Shown one piece after another: positions 36,053-47,600 of a DNA stretch of 64,000 nt (position 1 is its first letter; each line of letters starts with the position of its first letter). Position numbers and translations under genes: made by a program. Location of the stretch: NCBI GenBank assembly GCA_033439265.1, contig JAVTVX010000019.1:18440039-18504038 (forward strand), given 5' to 3'. This stretch comes from Dillenia suffruticosa. Taxonomy: Eukaryota; Streptophyta; Magnoliopsida; Dilleniales; Dilleniaceae. The notes under the pieces are model-generated. The model was not told the origin of the DNA. It did no database searches and saw nothing but the letters and a program-made list of their open reading frames with translations.

Positions 36053-37306
36053 ATCATAGCTCATTACATAGGAAGTTAATCTTTTTTATGTTTAAAGATA
36101 AAATAAATAGTGGTTTAAAGTTTACCGAATAAAATAGAATGATATGAATGAGAGCTCTCTCTAATTCCAATAGGGAAGAGAGTTCCAAAGAGTATAATTC
36201 AATGGTCACAATTTCTCTCTTCCAATCATGTGATATTGGATTTAAATCCCAGTACAATAAAAAAAAAAAAAAAGGAAGAGAAAAAGGGAAGGATATCTCC
36301 GAGGTCCATGCGATTCTCTAAGCTGCGGTTTAGCCTACAAGTTAAGGGGCATCCTTGAACCCTCAGACTTATGGTACCAAGAGAGGCTCCCTTTAAATGG
36401 GTTCTCTCATATGTAGTAGATTGATATTGTAGGTACAAAAGAATGGTGCACTGTACATACATACATGCATTTATATATATGGTATAAGAAAAGAGAATTT
36501 TTCTATCTGCTCGTTGCTCACAGATTTTAAAAGAGAATTTTTCTGTCACAAATTATGCATTGGAACCACACAAAAAGTAAGGATACATTGTTTGTAGGAT
36601 GCATGAAAAAATTTGTGAGAAGATCTACAGATCCTATTTGCAAAATGGTTGTGAATCTGTTCTTTCTTTCATCTTAATAAATCGATGCAGATTGATCAAG
36701 CTCTCTCTTTATTGTAGAGGAAAATAAATCCACAAATCAGCAAGATTTGTTGCTCGAGAAAGATCTTATGAATGTTTTGTTTTGAAAAAGAGAAACCTGT
36801 GGAGCATAAGAAGGAAGAGAGAAAAAAGCTCGTCTTTGTAAAAGTTAAGTTTTAATTTAATTCTATTTTGTCTTATTTTAATCCTAATATTTTTTTAATT
36901 CAATTAAAAGATTTTGGTAGGATGTATGATTTTGTAAATAAAAATAAAATTAAGTAAATTTAAATTTTTTATGACATTGATTGTTTTTGTTTTCAGTTAT
37001 AGCTATTTTTTTTTATCACTAGTATCCGGGTTTTATTCGATTAATCCGGTTCAATTATTGTGTGGTCCGTTTTAAGGATTGATTTTTTCAAATCTTTTTT
37101 CGTCATTTTTAAAATTCAAAGTTAAGATTTCTGATTAAGGAAATAAACTATACGATCACTCAATTTAAAGAAGTTTGATGACCATAACTAATTTTAATAG
37201 TTGAGCTAACCTCTCAAGTTTGTGAAAGCGTCCCTAACCGTAACATCTCTCCTGTGGACACTGTGCTCGACTACCTTGTAGCTAATTTTATATGCTTAGT
37301 GTTGAA
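36053..37306. other. Intergenic DNA, no gene recognised
   Basis: Composition is mixed near 36300-36700 and AT-rich afterwards. Short ORFs only. Confidence 0.45.
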
Positions 37307-37437
37307 TTGCTTACGTTGGTTCAAACTTTATCTCCTTAATCAGAGATTTTGAATTCGAGTTTTGTAAATAGTAAAAAAGAATTTGAAAGAGTCAATTCCT
37401 AATATGAGTTTCATAGTACTTGAATTGGATTAATCTG
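37307..37437 (+). mobile_element. SINE-like fragment, family B
   Basis: Box-B-like 'gattttgaattcgagtttt', then 'gaatttgaaagagtcaattc' and 'gaattggattaatctgac', parallel to the other family B tails. Confidence 0.45.
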
Positions 37438-37831
37438 ACAAAGTGCGAATATCAGGGGTGAAAAAAAAAAAAGTGATAAGCCACCGAGAGTAATTTTTAT
37501 GAGATTTGTCATAGTTTTCAGGCCACTTCTCTTGATGCAATTGCTACTTTTTCTTTTACATTTTTCAAAAATTAAAATGATTATGATTAATATGCCCTTT
37601 TTAGAAAATAAATTTATATGGGTGAGCATAGAAAGAGGACCATTTATCATCGAACCTTGAAAGGACAATCTACATACTAGAGCCACATGCTGTACCTAAA
37701 CAGCAACAGGAGATCATGTCAGAGGATGGTTGGTAACATCTAAACGCCTGAACTAAATGCAGAAAAAGCAAACCACCACAGAACTAGAATGGCACAATCA
37801 CGATGCTAACTAAAATTGAAAACCAAGGACA

Positions 37832-38083
37832 CTAGTCAGACCACAGAAAGGCTCCAGTGGCGAACTTCCTTTTCTGCTCCGTCTCCATAACTGGCAGCCC
37901 GTACTCAGTCAGCAGACAATCAAGCTTCCATTCTGGCATGGCCTCGTGTTCAGCTCGACTGTACCTTGGATAGTGCAGAGGCATCTGAAAGTACCTGCAA
38001 GGGACGCTTCCATGTTTCCCGTTAACCCCAGCGCCTATTTTTTGGGATGGCCGTGCGTATGACTCCATTCCACCACCACTCAT
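37832..38083 (-). CDS. DUF7722 plant protein of unknown function
   Basis: A single open reading frame of 83 residues begins MSGGGMESYARPSQK and ends GAFLWSD. The conserved core is QMPLHYPRYSRAEHEAMPEW, KLDCLLTEYGLPV and KRKFATGAFLW, which I recognise as the small plant DUF7722 family (typical pattern MPLHYPRY...LLxEYGL...GAFLW). Its function is not established. The first ATG follows directly after a (GA)n leader; the in-frame upstream extension through the repeat starts at a TTG and is unlikely to be used. An 'ag/gt' at the CAGGTAC site near 37996 could mark a cryptic donor, but reading through keeps the conserved core intact, so I treat it as one exon. Confidence 0.8.
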   Translation of the reverse strand: MSGGGMESYARPSQKIGAGVNGKHGSVPCRYFQMPLHYPRYSRAEHEAMPEWKLDCLLTEYGLPVMETEQKRKFATGAFLWSD

Positions 38084-38102
38084 CTCTCTCTCTCTCTCTC
38101 TC
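38084..38102 (-). repeat. (GA)n microsatellite in the 5' leader of the DUF7722 gene
   Basis: About nine GA units immediately before the ATG on the coding strand. Confidence 0.85.
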
Positions 38103-39359
38103 GGCAATACTAATTATAGCCCCAATAGGGGAGGATATTTTTGCTTGGTGTGTATGCATATTTGTGCTCACGTGCGTCAGCAGGTGAGAGAGGGATGCTG
38201 TCGAGGGAAGAAAATTTCAGAAAAACCAAAGTTGGTGTACAAGTTCTAGGGAGCCCTTCAATTTGCCCAAAGGTCAGATATGGAGGAATGTAAAGTAACT
38301 ACAGTCAATGTATTTCAAAAGCCAGTAAAGTATCCATACGCACAGTAACAGCAAGGTAAATAAAGAGAAACAAATGGGCAACCACAAGAACAATAATGCA
38401 AAGAGTTGAATAAATTTCAATGCCCTCCCAAATAGGCCATCAGCGCATTACTATATTGCACGCTTTGCTCTAACCAAAGCTGCCGGCTCACTGCAGCTTT
38501 CATTTTAGCATCTATTGCTGCTTAAACCTTGATTGCACCATGTTTTGTCCACCCAAATCAAAATCATTGAAACTTCAGATATTTTCATTTTATAATAATG
38601 CGCTAACAATGTTCATATTCTTGAAAAATCAGTTTTCTTGAAGAGCAACATTCGTAAACTATGGCCAAAAATGGCATAGGCTCTGTGATAATTCACATAA
38701 CAACTAGTCAATTAAACATTTCCTTAATAAGTTGCAAATTGCAGTAAATGCAACAATACGAGTTGGTGAGTGGAAGGGACAAATGGCTTTCCCCTCCATG
38801 ACTGATCACCACAAATTTTTGAGGTTCACGAGTTTAAGTAGAGCAGCCCCAGTATAGCAGACATATTGAATGTAACATTTAGTAAATCTTCCCCCATACT
38901 CCACAAAATGCAAAAGGAGGAAAAAAAAAAGGGTATGGTCACGAGGCACAGAGAGTAATGTAACTAACAAATAATTTAATAGCATTCAACAACTCAGAGA
39001 ACAAATTTCAAATCATACCAACCACCTTTATATCAACGCAGTTGCCCTTAAAAACAAAAGTGATGGAAGCATAGTCAGAGAAATTGGAAACAAATATAAG
39101 CCACAGAAGGTGCCCTTTGAGTTATCAAAGCATTATTGCTGATTGATATCAAGGACCCCAGTGATGGTGGCAGAGGTCCACATATAATTCACACAAGGAA
39201 TCGATGTTGCTCCTTTTTCTTTTATCCTTTTTGCTAGGGACTTTGGCAATCCTGCTCTTTGAATCTCTCTCTTATCCTTCATCGTATTTTTTTGTCTTTC
39301 AAGTCTGCTCTCCTGGTGAAAGTTGAGCAATACAAGTACTGTTATCGCTACATTGTCCA
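38103..39359. other. Upstream region of the DUF7722 gene
   Basis: Moderate composition with no clear second gene. It may include promoter and untranslated exons of the minus-strand gene; I cannot set their limits. Confidence 0.4.
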
Positions 39360-39762
39360 TTTTTTTTCCCTCTGGCTGGGAACAGGATGGAATGGACTAG
39401 CCCCTTAACATAAGGATTCAAACCCCCTATTGAATGTCCAGTTTGATCCATAATGACTGCCAGGGCATAGGCCTGTTACCACTCTACCAAAGTGCTATGG
39501 TTCCAGCACAACCTGGCCAGGCAAACAAGGTGTCTGGATCCCCGTTGGGAGACCCCGCCCTTCGAAAAGGAGTCACTGTAGCCGTCGGTCCGGACTAGTC
39601 GGGGCAAAACTCTGGATACCGGCCGGTGTCGAAGACATAGTACCAAAAAATAAAAAAAGGTGTCTGGTTCATGAACTATTGCCGCCAGTGGGTTTGGAAC
39701 TTGGACCCTTGGGATGTATACGAGACACAAGAATTGTTAACCATTAGACTACCACCGAGTAC
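39360..39762 (-). mobile_element. SINE, family D, copy 1, interrupted by a family A SINE
   Basis: On the minus strand there is a tRNA-like head 'ggtggtagtctaatggttaa' with box-B-like 'gtccaagttccaaaccc', then 'gttcatgaaccagacacctt', 'tagcactttggtagag' and a 3' A-run (the T-run at 39361-39368 on the plus strand). The copy at 45094-45403 has the same order. The insertion 39538-39656 splits it. Confidence 0.75.
39538..39656 (+). mobile_element. 5'-truncated SINE, family A, copy 2
   Basis: Starts within the body at 'atccccgttgggagaccc', runs through 'ctagtcggggcaaaactctg' to 'gacatagtacc' and an A-rich tail. It is flanked by the perfect 11-bp repeat 'aaggtgtctgg' (39527-39537 and 39657-39667). 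The tRNA-like head is missing, as expected from incomplete reverse transcription. Confidence 0.92.
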
Positions 39763-41763
39763 ACTAGAAAACCAATGATTCAATGTGACATGTTGGACAT
39801 ATACATAAAACAGTTCACGCAAGTTTCTAACTCATATTAAGCACTTTACTTGCAACCTTGAAACTGAAAGTACTTGATGACCTAGAGCATCACAAATTTT
39901 ATTGCAAGGGCGCTTGGTTTTCACTTTTGTTTTCTTTTGGTAGCTTTATGAATCAATTAATGGACAATTACTGGAATAACTTATGTTACGATTTCATTAG
40001 CATTGAAAGCTCTAGCTGCATTTTGGCAACTTTTATCATGTTGTTCACTGCAAGAATGTAGGGCCACAAAGCATATTAAGCATTTCTTTTTCTCTGTCTC
40101 CATTATGTGTTCCAAGTATAAACAATGTCACCAGTCAATTCTGTGTAGAAGGATAACTTCTAGAGATGGAATGAGCTGAGCAATCAGCACGCTGGATTTG
40201 TCTGAAATATGCCTAGCCAACTTCTTGAAACATAGAGAAGGTTCTCTCTCCGGAAAAAGAAATATATATAAATATTTATCAGTGAATTGTTTGCAAGTTC
40301 CATAATTAACTCATTCTGAACCAATATCAACTATGATAGGCTAGCTAAAAAATATCAATGACCTCTACAAAAAAGAAAGGGAAACCAGGCTGCTATACTC
40401 GAGGTTCTATGAAACAAGGAAACAGAAAATGGTAGCATTCCGTAGTGCTTCAAAATCTTAAGAAAATGTCAAAAAAAAAAAAAAAAAACATTAATGGATA
40501 TTGTGAAAATATCCACCAATCAGGTAAATAATACACGTGAGGCGGAGTACGAATATTGCACACAAGAACGAAAAGGAAATTGAGAAATGATGCCCTTTTT
40601 CTTCACAAAATGGTATGCCTGTTTGGTTCAAGATATAATAATATCAACCAGTGTAATGATGATAAGAATAATGTCAATGGGTCGATTGTAGTTCTGTGAT
40701 CGATTTAGTTCAGAAAAGCATGCAATGCAGTAATAGTAAACAACATATGGCAACATAATAATAAATCAAAACTGATATTTTTCCTTCTGGTAGAAGCTGA
40801 CCAAATGATTTTTAATTTGACAGAGATGATACATCATGGGTTTGTTTTTTGGTCCCCAAAACTTCAATAAGACTCGGTCTGTGGAGCTACTCTTAACTGT
40901 TGTAGGCAAATCTACAAGCGTGTTGTAGGGGCAGAATACATGTGTAGCGACGTTGCAATTCTGCTTACATCAAAACACTTGGAGCCCATCCCCATTTTAT
41001 ATTTGGGGCCTTCACTTCATAGAATATAAGGTATAACATAACATCCACCAATATTGAAATTATTTTGGGCAGACTCCATTTGGCAGAAGAATGAATTAAT
41101 CTTATCTTCACCTAGATGCTCGGATTGGATTGAATTGGATTAGTAGGTGCAGTTGAGAATTAATTATTTATAAAAGTTGAATACCAGGTCATCAACTTCG
41201 CTACAAATAAATCATAAATCATTGTCCAAGAATTCAAAACTTCAAAACTTCCGGCAACTTATAACTGACCCAATTACCCAAAAACTGTGTTGTAGTGTTT
41301 TTCATGGGACAACTAATGTAATTTATACTTGTAGTGTTTTGATGGTACAACTAATGTAATTTATACTGCTTTTGTCTAAACTCAAGGGACGGCACAGCCG
41401 CCTTTTTTAGTATTTTTTTTTTACCTGCGTTTGATAGGTAAATTCAAAAAATGTAGAATTAGTTTTGTTGTACGATTAATATTTTGGTATTGGGTTTGGG
41501 GAATTTTTATGAAATTTTGATTTCATCCAATCCTTACCCATTTTTCTTGAACAATTTTGGATATCGCTGCTTCCAAAATTGTCTATTTTCAATTTTTCCC
41601 GGGTAAGTTTATTGTAAGATTATCTTTTTTGAGAGAATTTTTCCAACACTGCAAGTATTGATTTTTGTTATTTTACAAATTTTCTATCTTATTTTATATT
41701 TTTCGACAAAGGAAAAAGAGTCGGACACATACTCTTTAGATCTTGGTATGTTTGAATCCAGGA
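39763..41763. other. Intergenic DNA with a 39-bp tandem duplication
   Basis: No gene recognised. At about 41294-41371 the unit 'tagtgttttgatggtacaac' plus 'taatgtaatttatact' occurs twice with small changes. An A-run lies at about 40472-40489. Confidence 0.45.
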
Positions 41764-42560
41764 ATGGAGCAATTCAGGCAAATTGGTGAGGTGTTGGGAA
41801 GTATGAAGACATTACTTGTGTTTAGAGATGAAATTCAAGTTAACCAAAGGCAATGTTGTTTGCTGTTTGATATTTGAAAGTTTAGATCATGACACCATTG
41901 CAGAGGAAATTAGACAGAATCTAAGGTTTGAGGAAAAAGAATTCAAAGTGGAAAGTTCTAGAGCATCCTTTGAAAGAGCTACTTAGGATATACAAAGAAG
42001 GAAAGTCAAGCATTCGACAGGGTTTGGAAACCAAGGATTGATGGGTTAAGTCCTTAACTCTTCACCAAAACTCAGATTGCGTAGAGTTTCGCATCCACAA
42101 CTTGTTTTCGGATATGGGAAAGACTGCGGGTTTAGATCATGTTGAGATGCAGAAGAGAAGACTTGTATTCTCAAAATGGTACCAAGAAGAATGTGGCGAT
42201 CTAAAACACTTTCAGTGGAGATATGGGAAACAATATTTGATCACATCGGAGTTTTGCAATCGGATAAATGAGGTTTGGGGAGAAAATAGATTTAGACTTC
42301 TTAATAAAGTTCGCGAAAAGAAAGCTTTGTACTCAATGAATTTAACAAAACAAGAAATAGGTTAAATAGATCTTCTTTTGAGGAATTTAGATGATCCGGA
42401 GCCCCCAATGAGGAGATTTCCGACTCCACGGATGATACATGGTCAGTCACAGAAGAAAACATGTCCACCGGAAACAATGACTAGGAAACTATCAACATTG
42501 AAGAAACAAATGGACCTCAAAGTCTCCAAACAACCACGTTGTTTCACGTTTCGCTGCTAA
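41764..42560 (+). pseudogene. Fragment of a plant MLKL-type (DUF1221) protein kinase family gene, broken
   Basis: From ATG 41764 the peptide MEQFRQIGEVLGSMKTLLVF and QVNQRQCCLLFDI matches the conserved N-terminus of the plant DUF1221/MLKL family. After a frameshift and several stops, 42102-42365 resumes with GLDHVEMQKRRLVFSKWYQE, HFQWRYGKQYLI and ENRFRLLNKVREKKALY, the next conserved block. The protein-kinase-like domain is absent, and a short unrelated-looking tail follows (42378-42560). In intact members this N-terminal helical region precedes a pseudokinase acting in immunity-linked cell death. The copy is dead. I see no obvious intron between the blocks, so a retrocopy or a captured fragment is possible. 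Confidence 0.68.
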
Positions 42561-43511
42561 ATTTAGCAATGAAAGCGATTATTCAACGTTAATTTAGTGA
42601 TGAAACCAGTGACGAAATCTACTTTTATCTATTCCTTATAACAAATTAACTATTTACAATAAAATTAACAATAAAAAAAATAGTTCTTAGAAATTTACAA
42701 CAAAGTTAGAAACAAAAAAATGTTCATTATATGGTTCATTGATAAAAGAAATTTGTTAGAAATTGATTGAATTATTTATTATAAAAAATAGTCAATTTGG
42801 TAAGAATTGTAACATTTATTATATATTCAGCTATTCCATTACTCAGAAAGGGTCAAAAAGAGATATGGTTGAAAATGTTTCATAAGAGAGTGTAGAAGGA
42901 ATTTAACCATAAAATTTGTCACAAAATTCCCAAATACTATTGCAAATTAGCGAGGAACTTAGCGACGGATAATTTCGTATGACTAATTAACGTGAATTTA
43001 GCCACGAATAATAGAATTTGTTGCTAAATTTTTTCCAATTTAGTAACGAATTTAGTCAATTACAGAATTCGTTGTTAAATTTTATCACAAAATATTTTTG
43101 TAACTAATTAGTAGTAAATTTTATTACGAATCTAATCTTTATCGTTACATTTAACGAGAAACTAAGATTTATTACTAAATTTAGTGACGAAAATTGAATT
43201 CATGGAAAAAAATTAGTTACAAAATTGCTATTCATCACTAAATTTATTATGAACCGGTAGTTTCGTCACTAATTTTGTTACAAAATTTTTTCGTGACTAA
43301 TTAACCACAAAATTGGCCATGAAAATATTTTTGTGGGTAGTTACACATAAATTTAATCACAAATACTCTATTCGTTGCTAATTTTGTCATGAGTACGCTT
43401 TCATCAATAATTTCATTGTAAAATAGCAACGAAATACGTTTTCATCCCTAATTTTATCACAAAATAGTGACGAATTAATTTCGTTGCTAAAGCCATGGTT
43501 TTTTTGTAGTG
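42545..43511 (-). mobile_element. CACTA-like transposon end with subterminal repeats
   Basis: The right boundary reads, on the minus strand, CACTACAAAAAAACCATGGC, the terminal pattern of plant CACTA elements. Inward for about 950 bp are dozens of short degenerate, often inverted motifs of the 'tttcgtcactaa / ttagtgacgaaa' type, as in CACTA subterminal regions. No transposase is seen, and I did not find a matching left CACTA end, so the element is partial or its left end has decayed. Confidence 0.65.
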
Positions 43512-44668
43512 GTTTAACATGACTATCATGTCTCATATTTTCAACTCCCCAAGGTTCTTTCACCATACCAAGATAATGTTCAAGAGCTCACAGGTGAAGG
43601 AAGCAGGATTTTTCAAAATCCTGCACCATATTTTTTCTTCCTTTTTGCTGTCAACCTTTTCCTTTTTCTATTTTTCCCTTCCATTTTTGGCTAGGCGGTT
43701 GTTTGTAACATGCCAGGAAAAGTTTAACCTGAAGGGATCACGTACTAAATCAACACTTTTCTTTTATTTAAAAAACCTTAATTATGTTTGCTCTGATCTA
43801 CAATATCCTTGATCTGCAAGCAAATGCGCATTTGCCGTAGAGTCCTCAATCAACTGAAATGATAAAACAATCTGGTTCAAATGAATAATTTCCATTGACA
43901 TGAGTAATTAACAGTTAAAGATATACATACAATGTTGCTTTCATTGCTTTTTTCCTCAAAAAAAAAAAAATATGTTACATACAACGCTATATCCCCCAAA
44001 GAAAAAAAATTAGTTGCTTCTAAGACACTCAGTATCAACTAAATCATCTATATTGCACTAACTAGACAGTAATGAATTTCTTTGGTATCAACACAACTGG
44101 TTGGGTGTGAAAGCCAACTCCCCCAGAAGTTCAGAACACTGCAAACTCAGGGACACCAAAATGCACAGTTTTGAGGGGCAAATGCAATAATCCTTCTCAA
44201 AATCCTGAGTTCCAGGTGTTTTTTCCATGTCTCCCTCAAGACAAGGGCATAATGGAGTCGCTAGTGCTGAAAGCATCCATGTCCAGTAACTTCAGGTCAT
44301 GTGATCAGCATACAGAAAGACCCTCTGACCATGCCTCCAACATCCTTCAGTCTGAATCTGGCTCCGCCCATTTCTTTCTCCCTCTCTTATGCAAAAGGCC
44401 CTAGTTTTCAATTATTCAAGAAGTACATCCCATGACGACTTCTTGGACTATAGGATCTTTCACAGGCACAGGCCACACTAAACCATAGAAACAGAGATCA
44501 GAGGCGTGAAATTCCCCTAGTAAAGTTGGATGAGCTGAGATTCTTAATGATGGTTCATACATTCATCTTCAGCCTCACATGGAATCCAACTCGGATGTCA
44601 AATTTCCAGCATCAGGCAAGACCAGATACTTGGGACTTGCAAACCACAAACATTGAATATCCTGTTCC
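43512..44668. other. Intergenic DNA and likely 3' UTR of the SPA gene
   Basis: The part closest to 44668 is the likely 3' UTR (minus strand). Small ORFs at 43519-43812 and 44171-44404 have no known motif. Confidence 0.45.
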
Positions 44669-47600
44669 TCACACGATCCGCAAAATTTTTATGCTTCCAC
44701 TGGAATTCGCAGCAACAACCATGTTTGACTTTGCCCTCCATAGCACGCTTGAAACAAACTGCCCATTATCATCGCCAACCTCGTGTCCAGTAATAGGATC
44801 AACAGATCCAAACTTGTGAGAAGTTATTGGCATCGGCAAAGATCTATAATAAGCATAAACCTGAAGAAACAAAACAACTGCAACAACTTTAAACCTTGAT
44901 CAGGTCATTTTTTTGCGAGACAACACTTCAATGCCTTCACATGCTTCAACATAAAAGCATACTCAAAAGACCAGGAAATCTAGAGCAAGTTTTTCAGCAG
45001 AACAAAATAATCAGCATAAATGATTACCATCAGCTGAATAAGGGAGGCAACATTATGTTTCAGATACATATGATAGAATATGCATGCATACTTTCTTTTT
45101 TCCTTTTTCTGGTTAAGCAACAAGGGTGGAGAGAGGACACCTCTCTAGGCTTTTGGGCTTTCACTCACTATGGAATGCCTTGTTTGTGTGCTAGCTATTT
45201 CCATTGAGCAAGCCCGTCACTTAGTCCCCCCAAAGTGCTAGTGGTCCAACTTCCACCCTCAAGGTCCTCAAGGTGCCTAGTTCACAAACAACTACCACAA
45301 GTGGATTTGAACCCACGTCCTTGAGGATGTAAGGGACATCAGAACCATTGGCTCTAGGCTACCACCTTGGTGGTCTTAAAGGAATTTTAAAATTCAATAA
45401 AGGTGCATACTTGATACCAGATAACTCCAACTCAATCATATTATTTGCTAAATACAGCCTCCCAAAAATACAAATCTGCTTATGCCATAACACTTCAGTA
45501 TCCAACTTCATACATCAAAGAAGAAAGCACAACATTAATGTCACTCGATTTTCCCCTTCAATGGTGCCTACGTGGCCAGGAAATTGCTAAAGATCGTATA
45601 CTTAATCATACTGAATCTCTTAATAAAATTTTCAAATATAGCAAGTAATATGGTACCATTCATCTCTTTTTAGAAGAATTAATGCAAAAAAAAAAAAGAC
45701 AAAATGGAACTCAATACATTTTTTACAATTCAAAAAAGAAAAAGAAAAGAAAAAGCTTCAACATCATACTTAAATGTATAACAAAGTGGAGGTACCTCAT
45801 TATTTTCTGAACCACATGCTATGTATCCATCCCTAACAGATAATCCCACAAAATTCTGCAGAAAGAGAACAAGGAATTAGGTGTTCCCAATTATAAATAG
45901 AAACAGGGAAGTGCAAGTGGAGAAACAAACCTTCTCATTAGTGTGACCGCTGAAGGTCAAGCTGCAAGCACTGGATGAAGGTCCAGTCAAACTTGTTTTA
46001 TTGAGGTCCCAAAGCTTCAGAGTGCTGTCTGTGGATGCAGAAATAAGAGTTTCCGAATCCAAAAATTTTACATAGCTTACAGCTTTCCCATGGCCAGCTA
46101 GGGTACACCACGGAATCCTAGTGTTCCGAAGATCATAACAGTATATGTTGTAATCAGCAGATCCAAAAGCCAGTAGATGAGTTGAGAAAGCAGAAAACTG
46201 AACACAGCAGATGTTGGCAGGGTTCCATATTGTGCTGATGGAATTTTTCTGCATAAAATAACCCGAGTCTGAATTTGCTTGACATGGCACAAGCAGAATC
46301 ATTTTGTGCATCAAAATGATGTTCCAATTGGAAGCCACAGTTCAAAAACTATGTCATATAGATACAATACACACACACACGCATGCAGACAAAATATCAT
46401 ATGTATGTACACATAACACAAAGAATCTGCAACAAATTGAGCTGTGTACCATCTGCCTCACAATGACACATTTCTTGCAAACAACAAAAGGATTTGACAT
46501 GAGTTATCTATAGCTACTTTCTACGTCAAGCATCAATCTCTCATTTGGCAAGGTAAAAGAAGTACATTGCAAGGAAGGCATTATCAAAATAAATTTCCTG
46601 CCCATGTTTGAGATTTAGATTATAAAGCCTACAATTGCATAGGAGTGAGGAATTATGATCATATTTCTGACTTGTTATGTCAAATCATATGACATGCCTA
46701 TACACATACAACCGGAAAATTCTATGTTTCCAGGATGTAAGTTGTTCATCTAACCAGATCAGGGAAAAACTAATTAGGATTGGGACAAGGCAAGCAGATT
46801 TTTCTGGATTAGATACATTCATAAATGTATTTTGAAACTAATTTGGAAAGAAAAAGAGGTGATATTATGAAGAAGGAGAGCTAAACATCTTTTTATTGTT
46901 ATTATTTTTTCTTTTCTTTCTTGTCTTTTTCTTCTTTTTTTTTTCCCTGATCAATGGAAGCTAAACTATGAAAACAGTGAACACAATCAAAACAACAAGG
47001 AAGCGATGTCCCAATATCTTTGATATATTCCAGGCTAAACCTTTAAGAGCCTAGACTAAATAGGTTTCCCAATTACACAAAATTCTTCCTTTCTCCATCA
47101 TCCTCAATTTCCCTCTTAAATAAATGCCTCCAATGCCAGAACTTGACCATGCAGAAGAAGAAATTATGCATCATCAACCTAATTTTATATGATACAAGTA
47201 AGAACTTACCTCATTGATTGACCACAGTTTCACTGAACAATCATCACTTCCACTCGCAAACTTCATAGGATCGACCTTAGAAAAATCAACAGACCAAGCC
47301 CTCTTTTGGTGCTCCATATACTGGGAAAATACTTGGCCTGTACTTGCATCCCACATCTAGAATCCACTCAAGTGAAATTCATGTAGAAAGAAACAACCAA
47401 TTAGCATGCAACAACATTAAAATGCAAAAGTTGCAAACAATGTCCAGACCTCATCAGATATATTTGAGCAAAGAAAATGGTATTACTAGCTGCAAATTAA
47501 TTTAGCACAACAAACAACAGAAGACTAGACATAATAATGTGATTGAGTTTATCTGTAGAGAGATTATTGTCTATAATGTATGCATATGCACATCAACTTT

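Noticed and set aside
38084..38107. Extended N-terminus MPREREREM for the DUF7722 protein
   Set aside because: It would need a TTG start and runs through the (GA)n leader; the first ATG is at 38083.
39690..39762. Possible tRNA gene (tRNA-like boxes A and B)
   Set aside because: No acceptor-stem pairing or terminator; part of a SINE with a second copy at 45094-45403.
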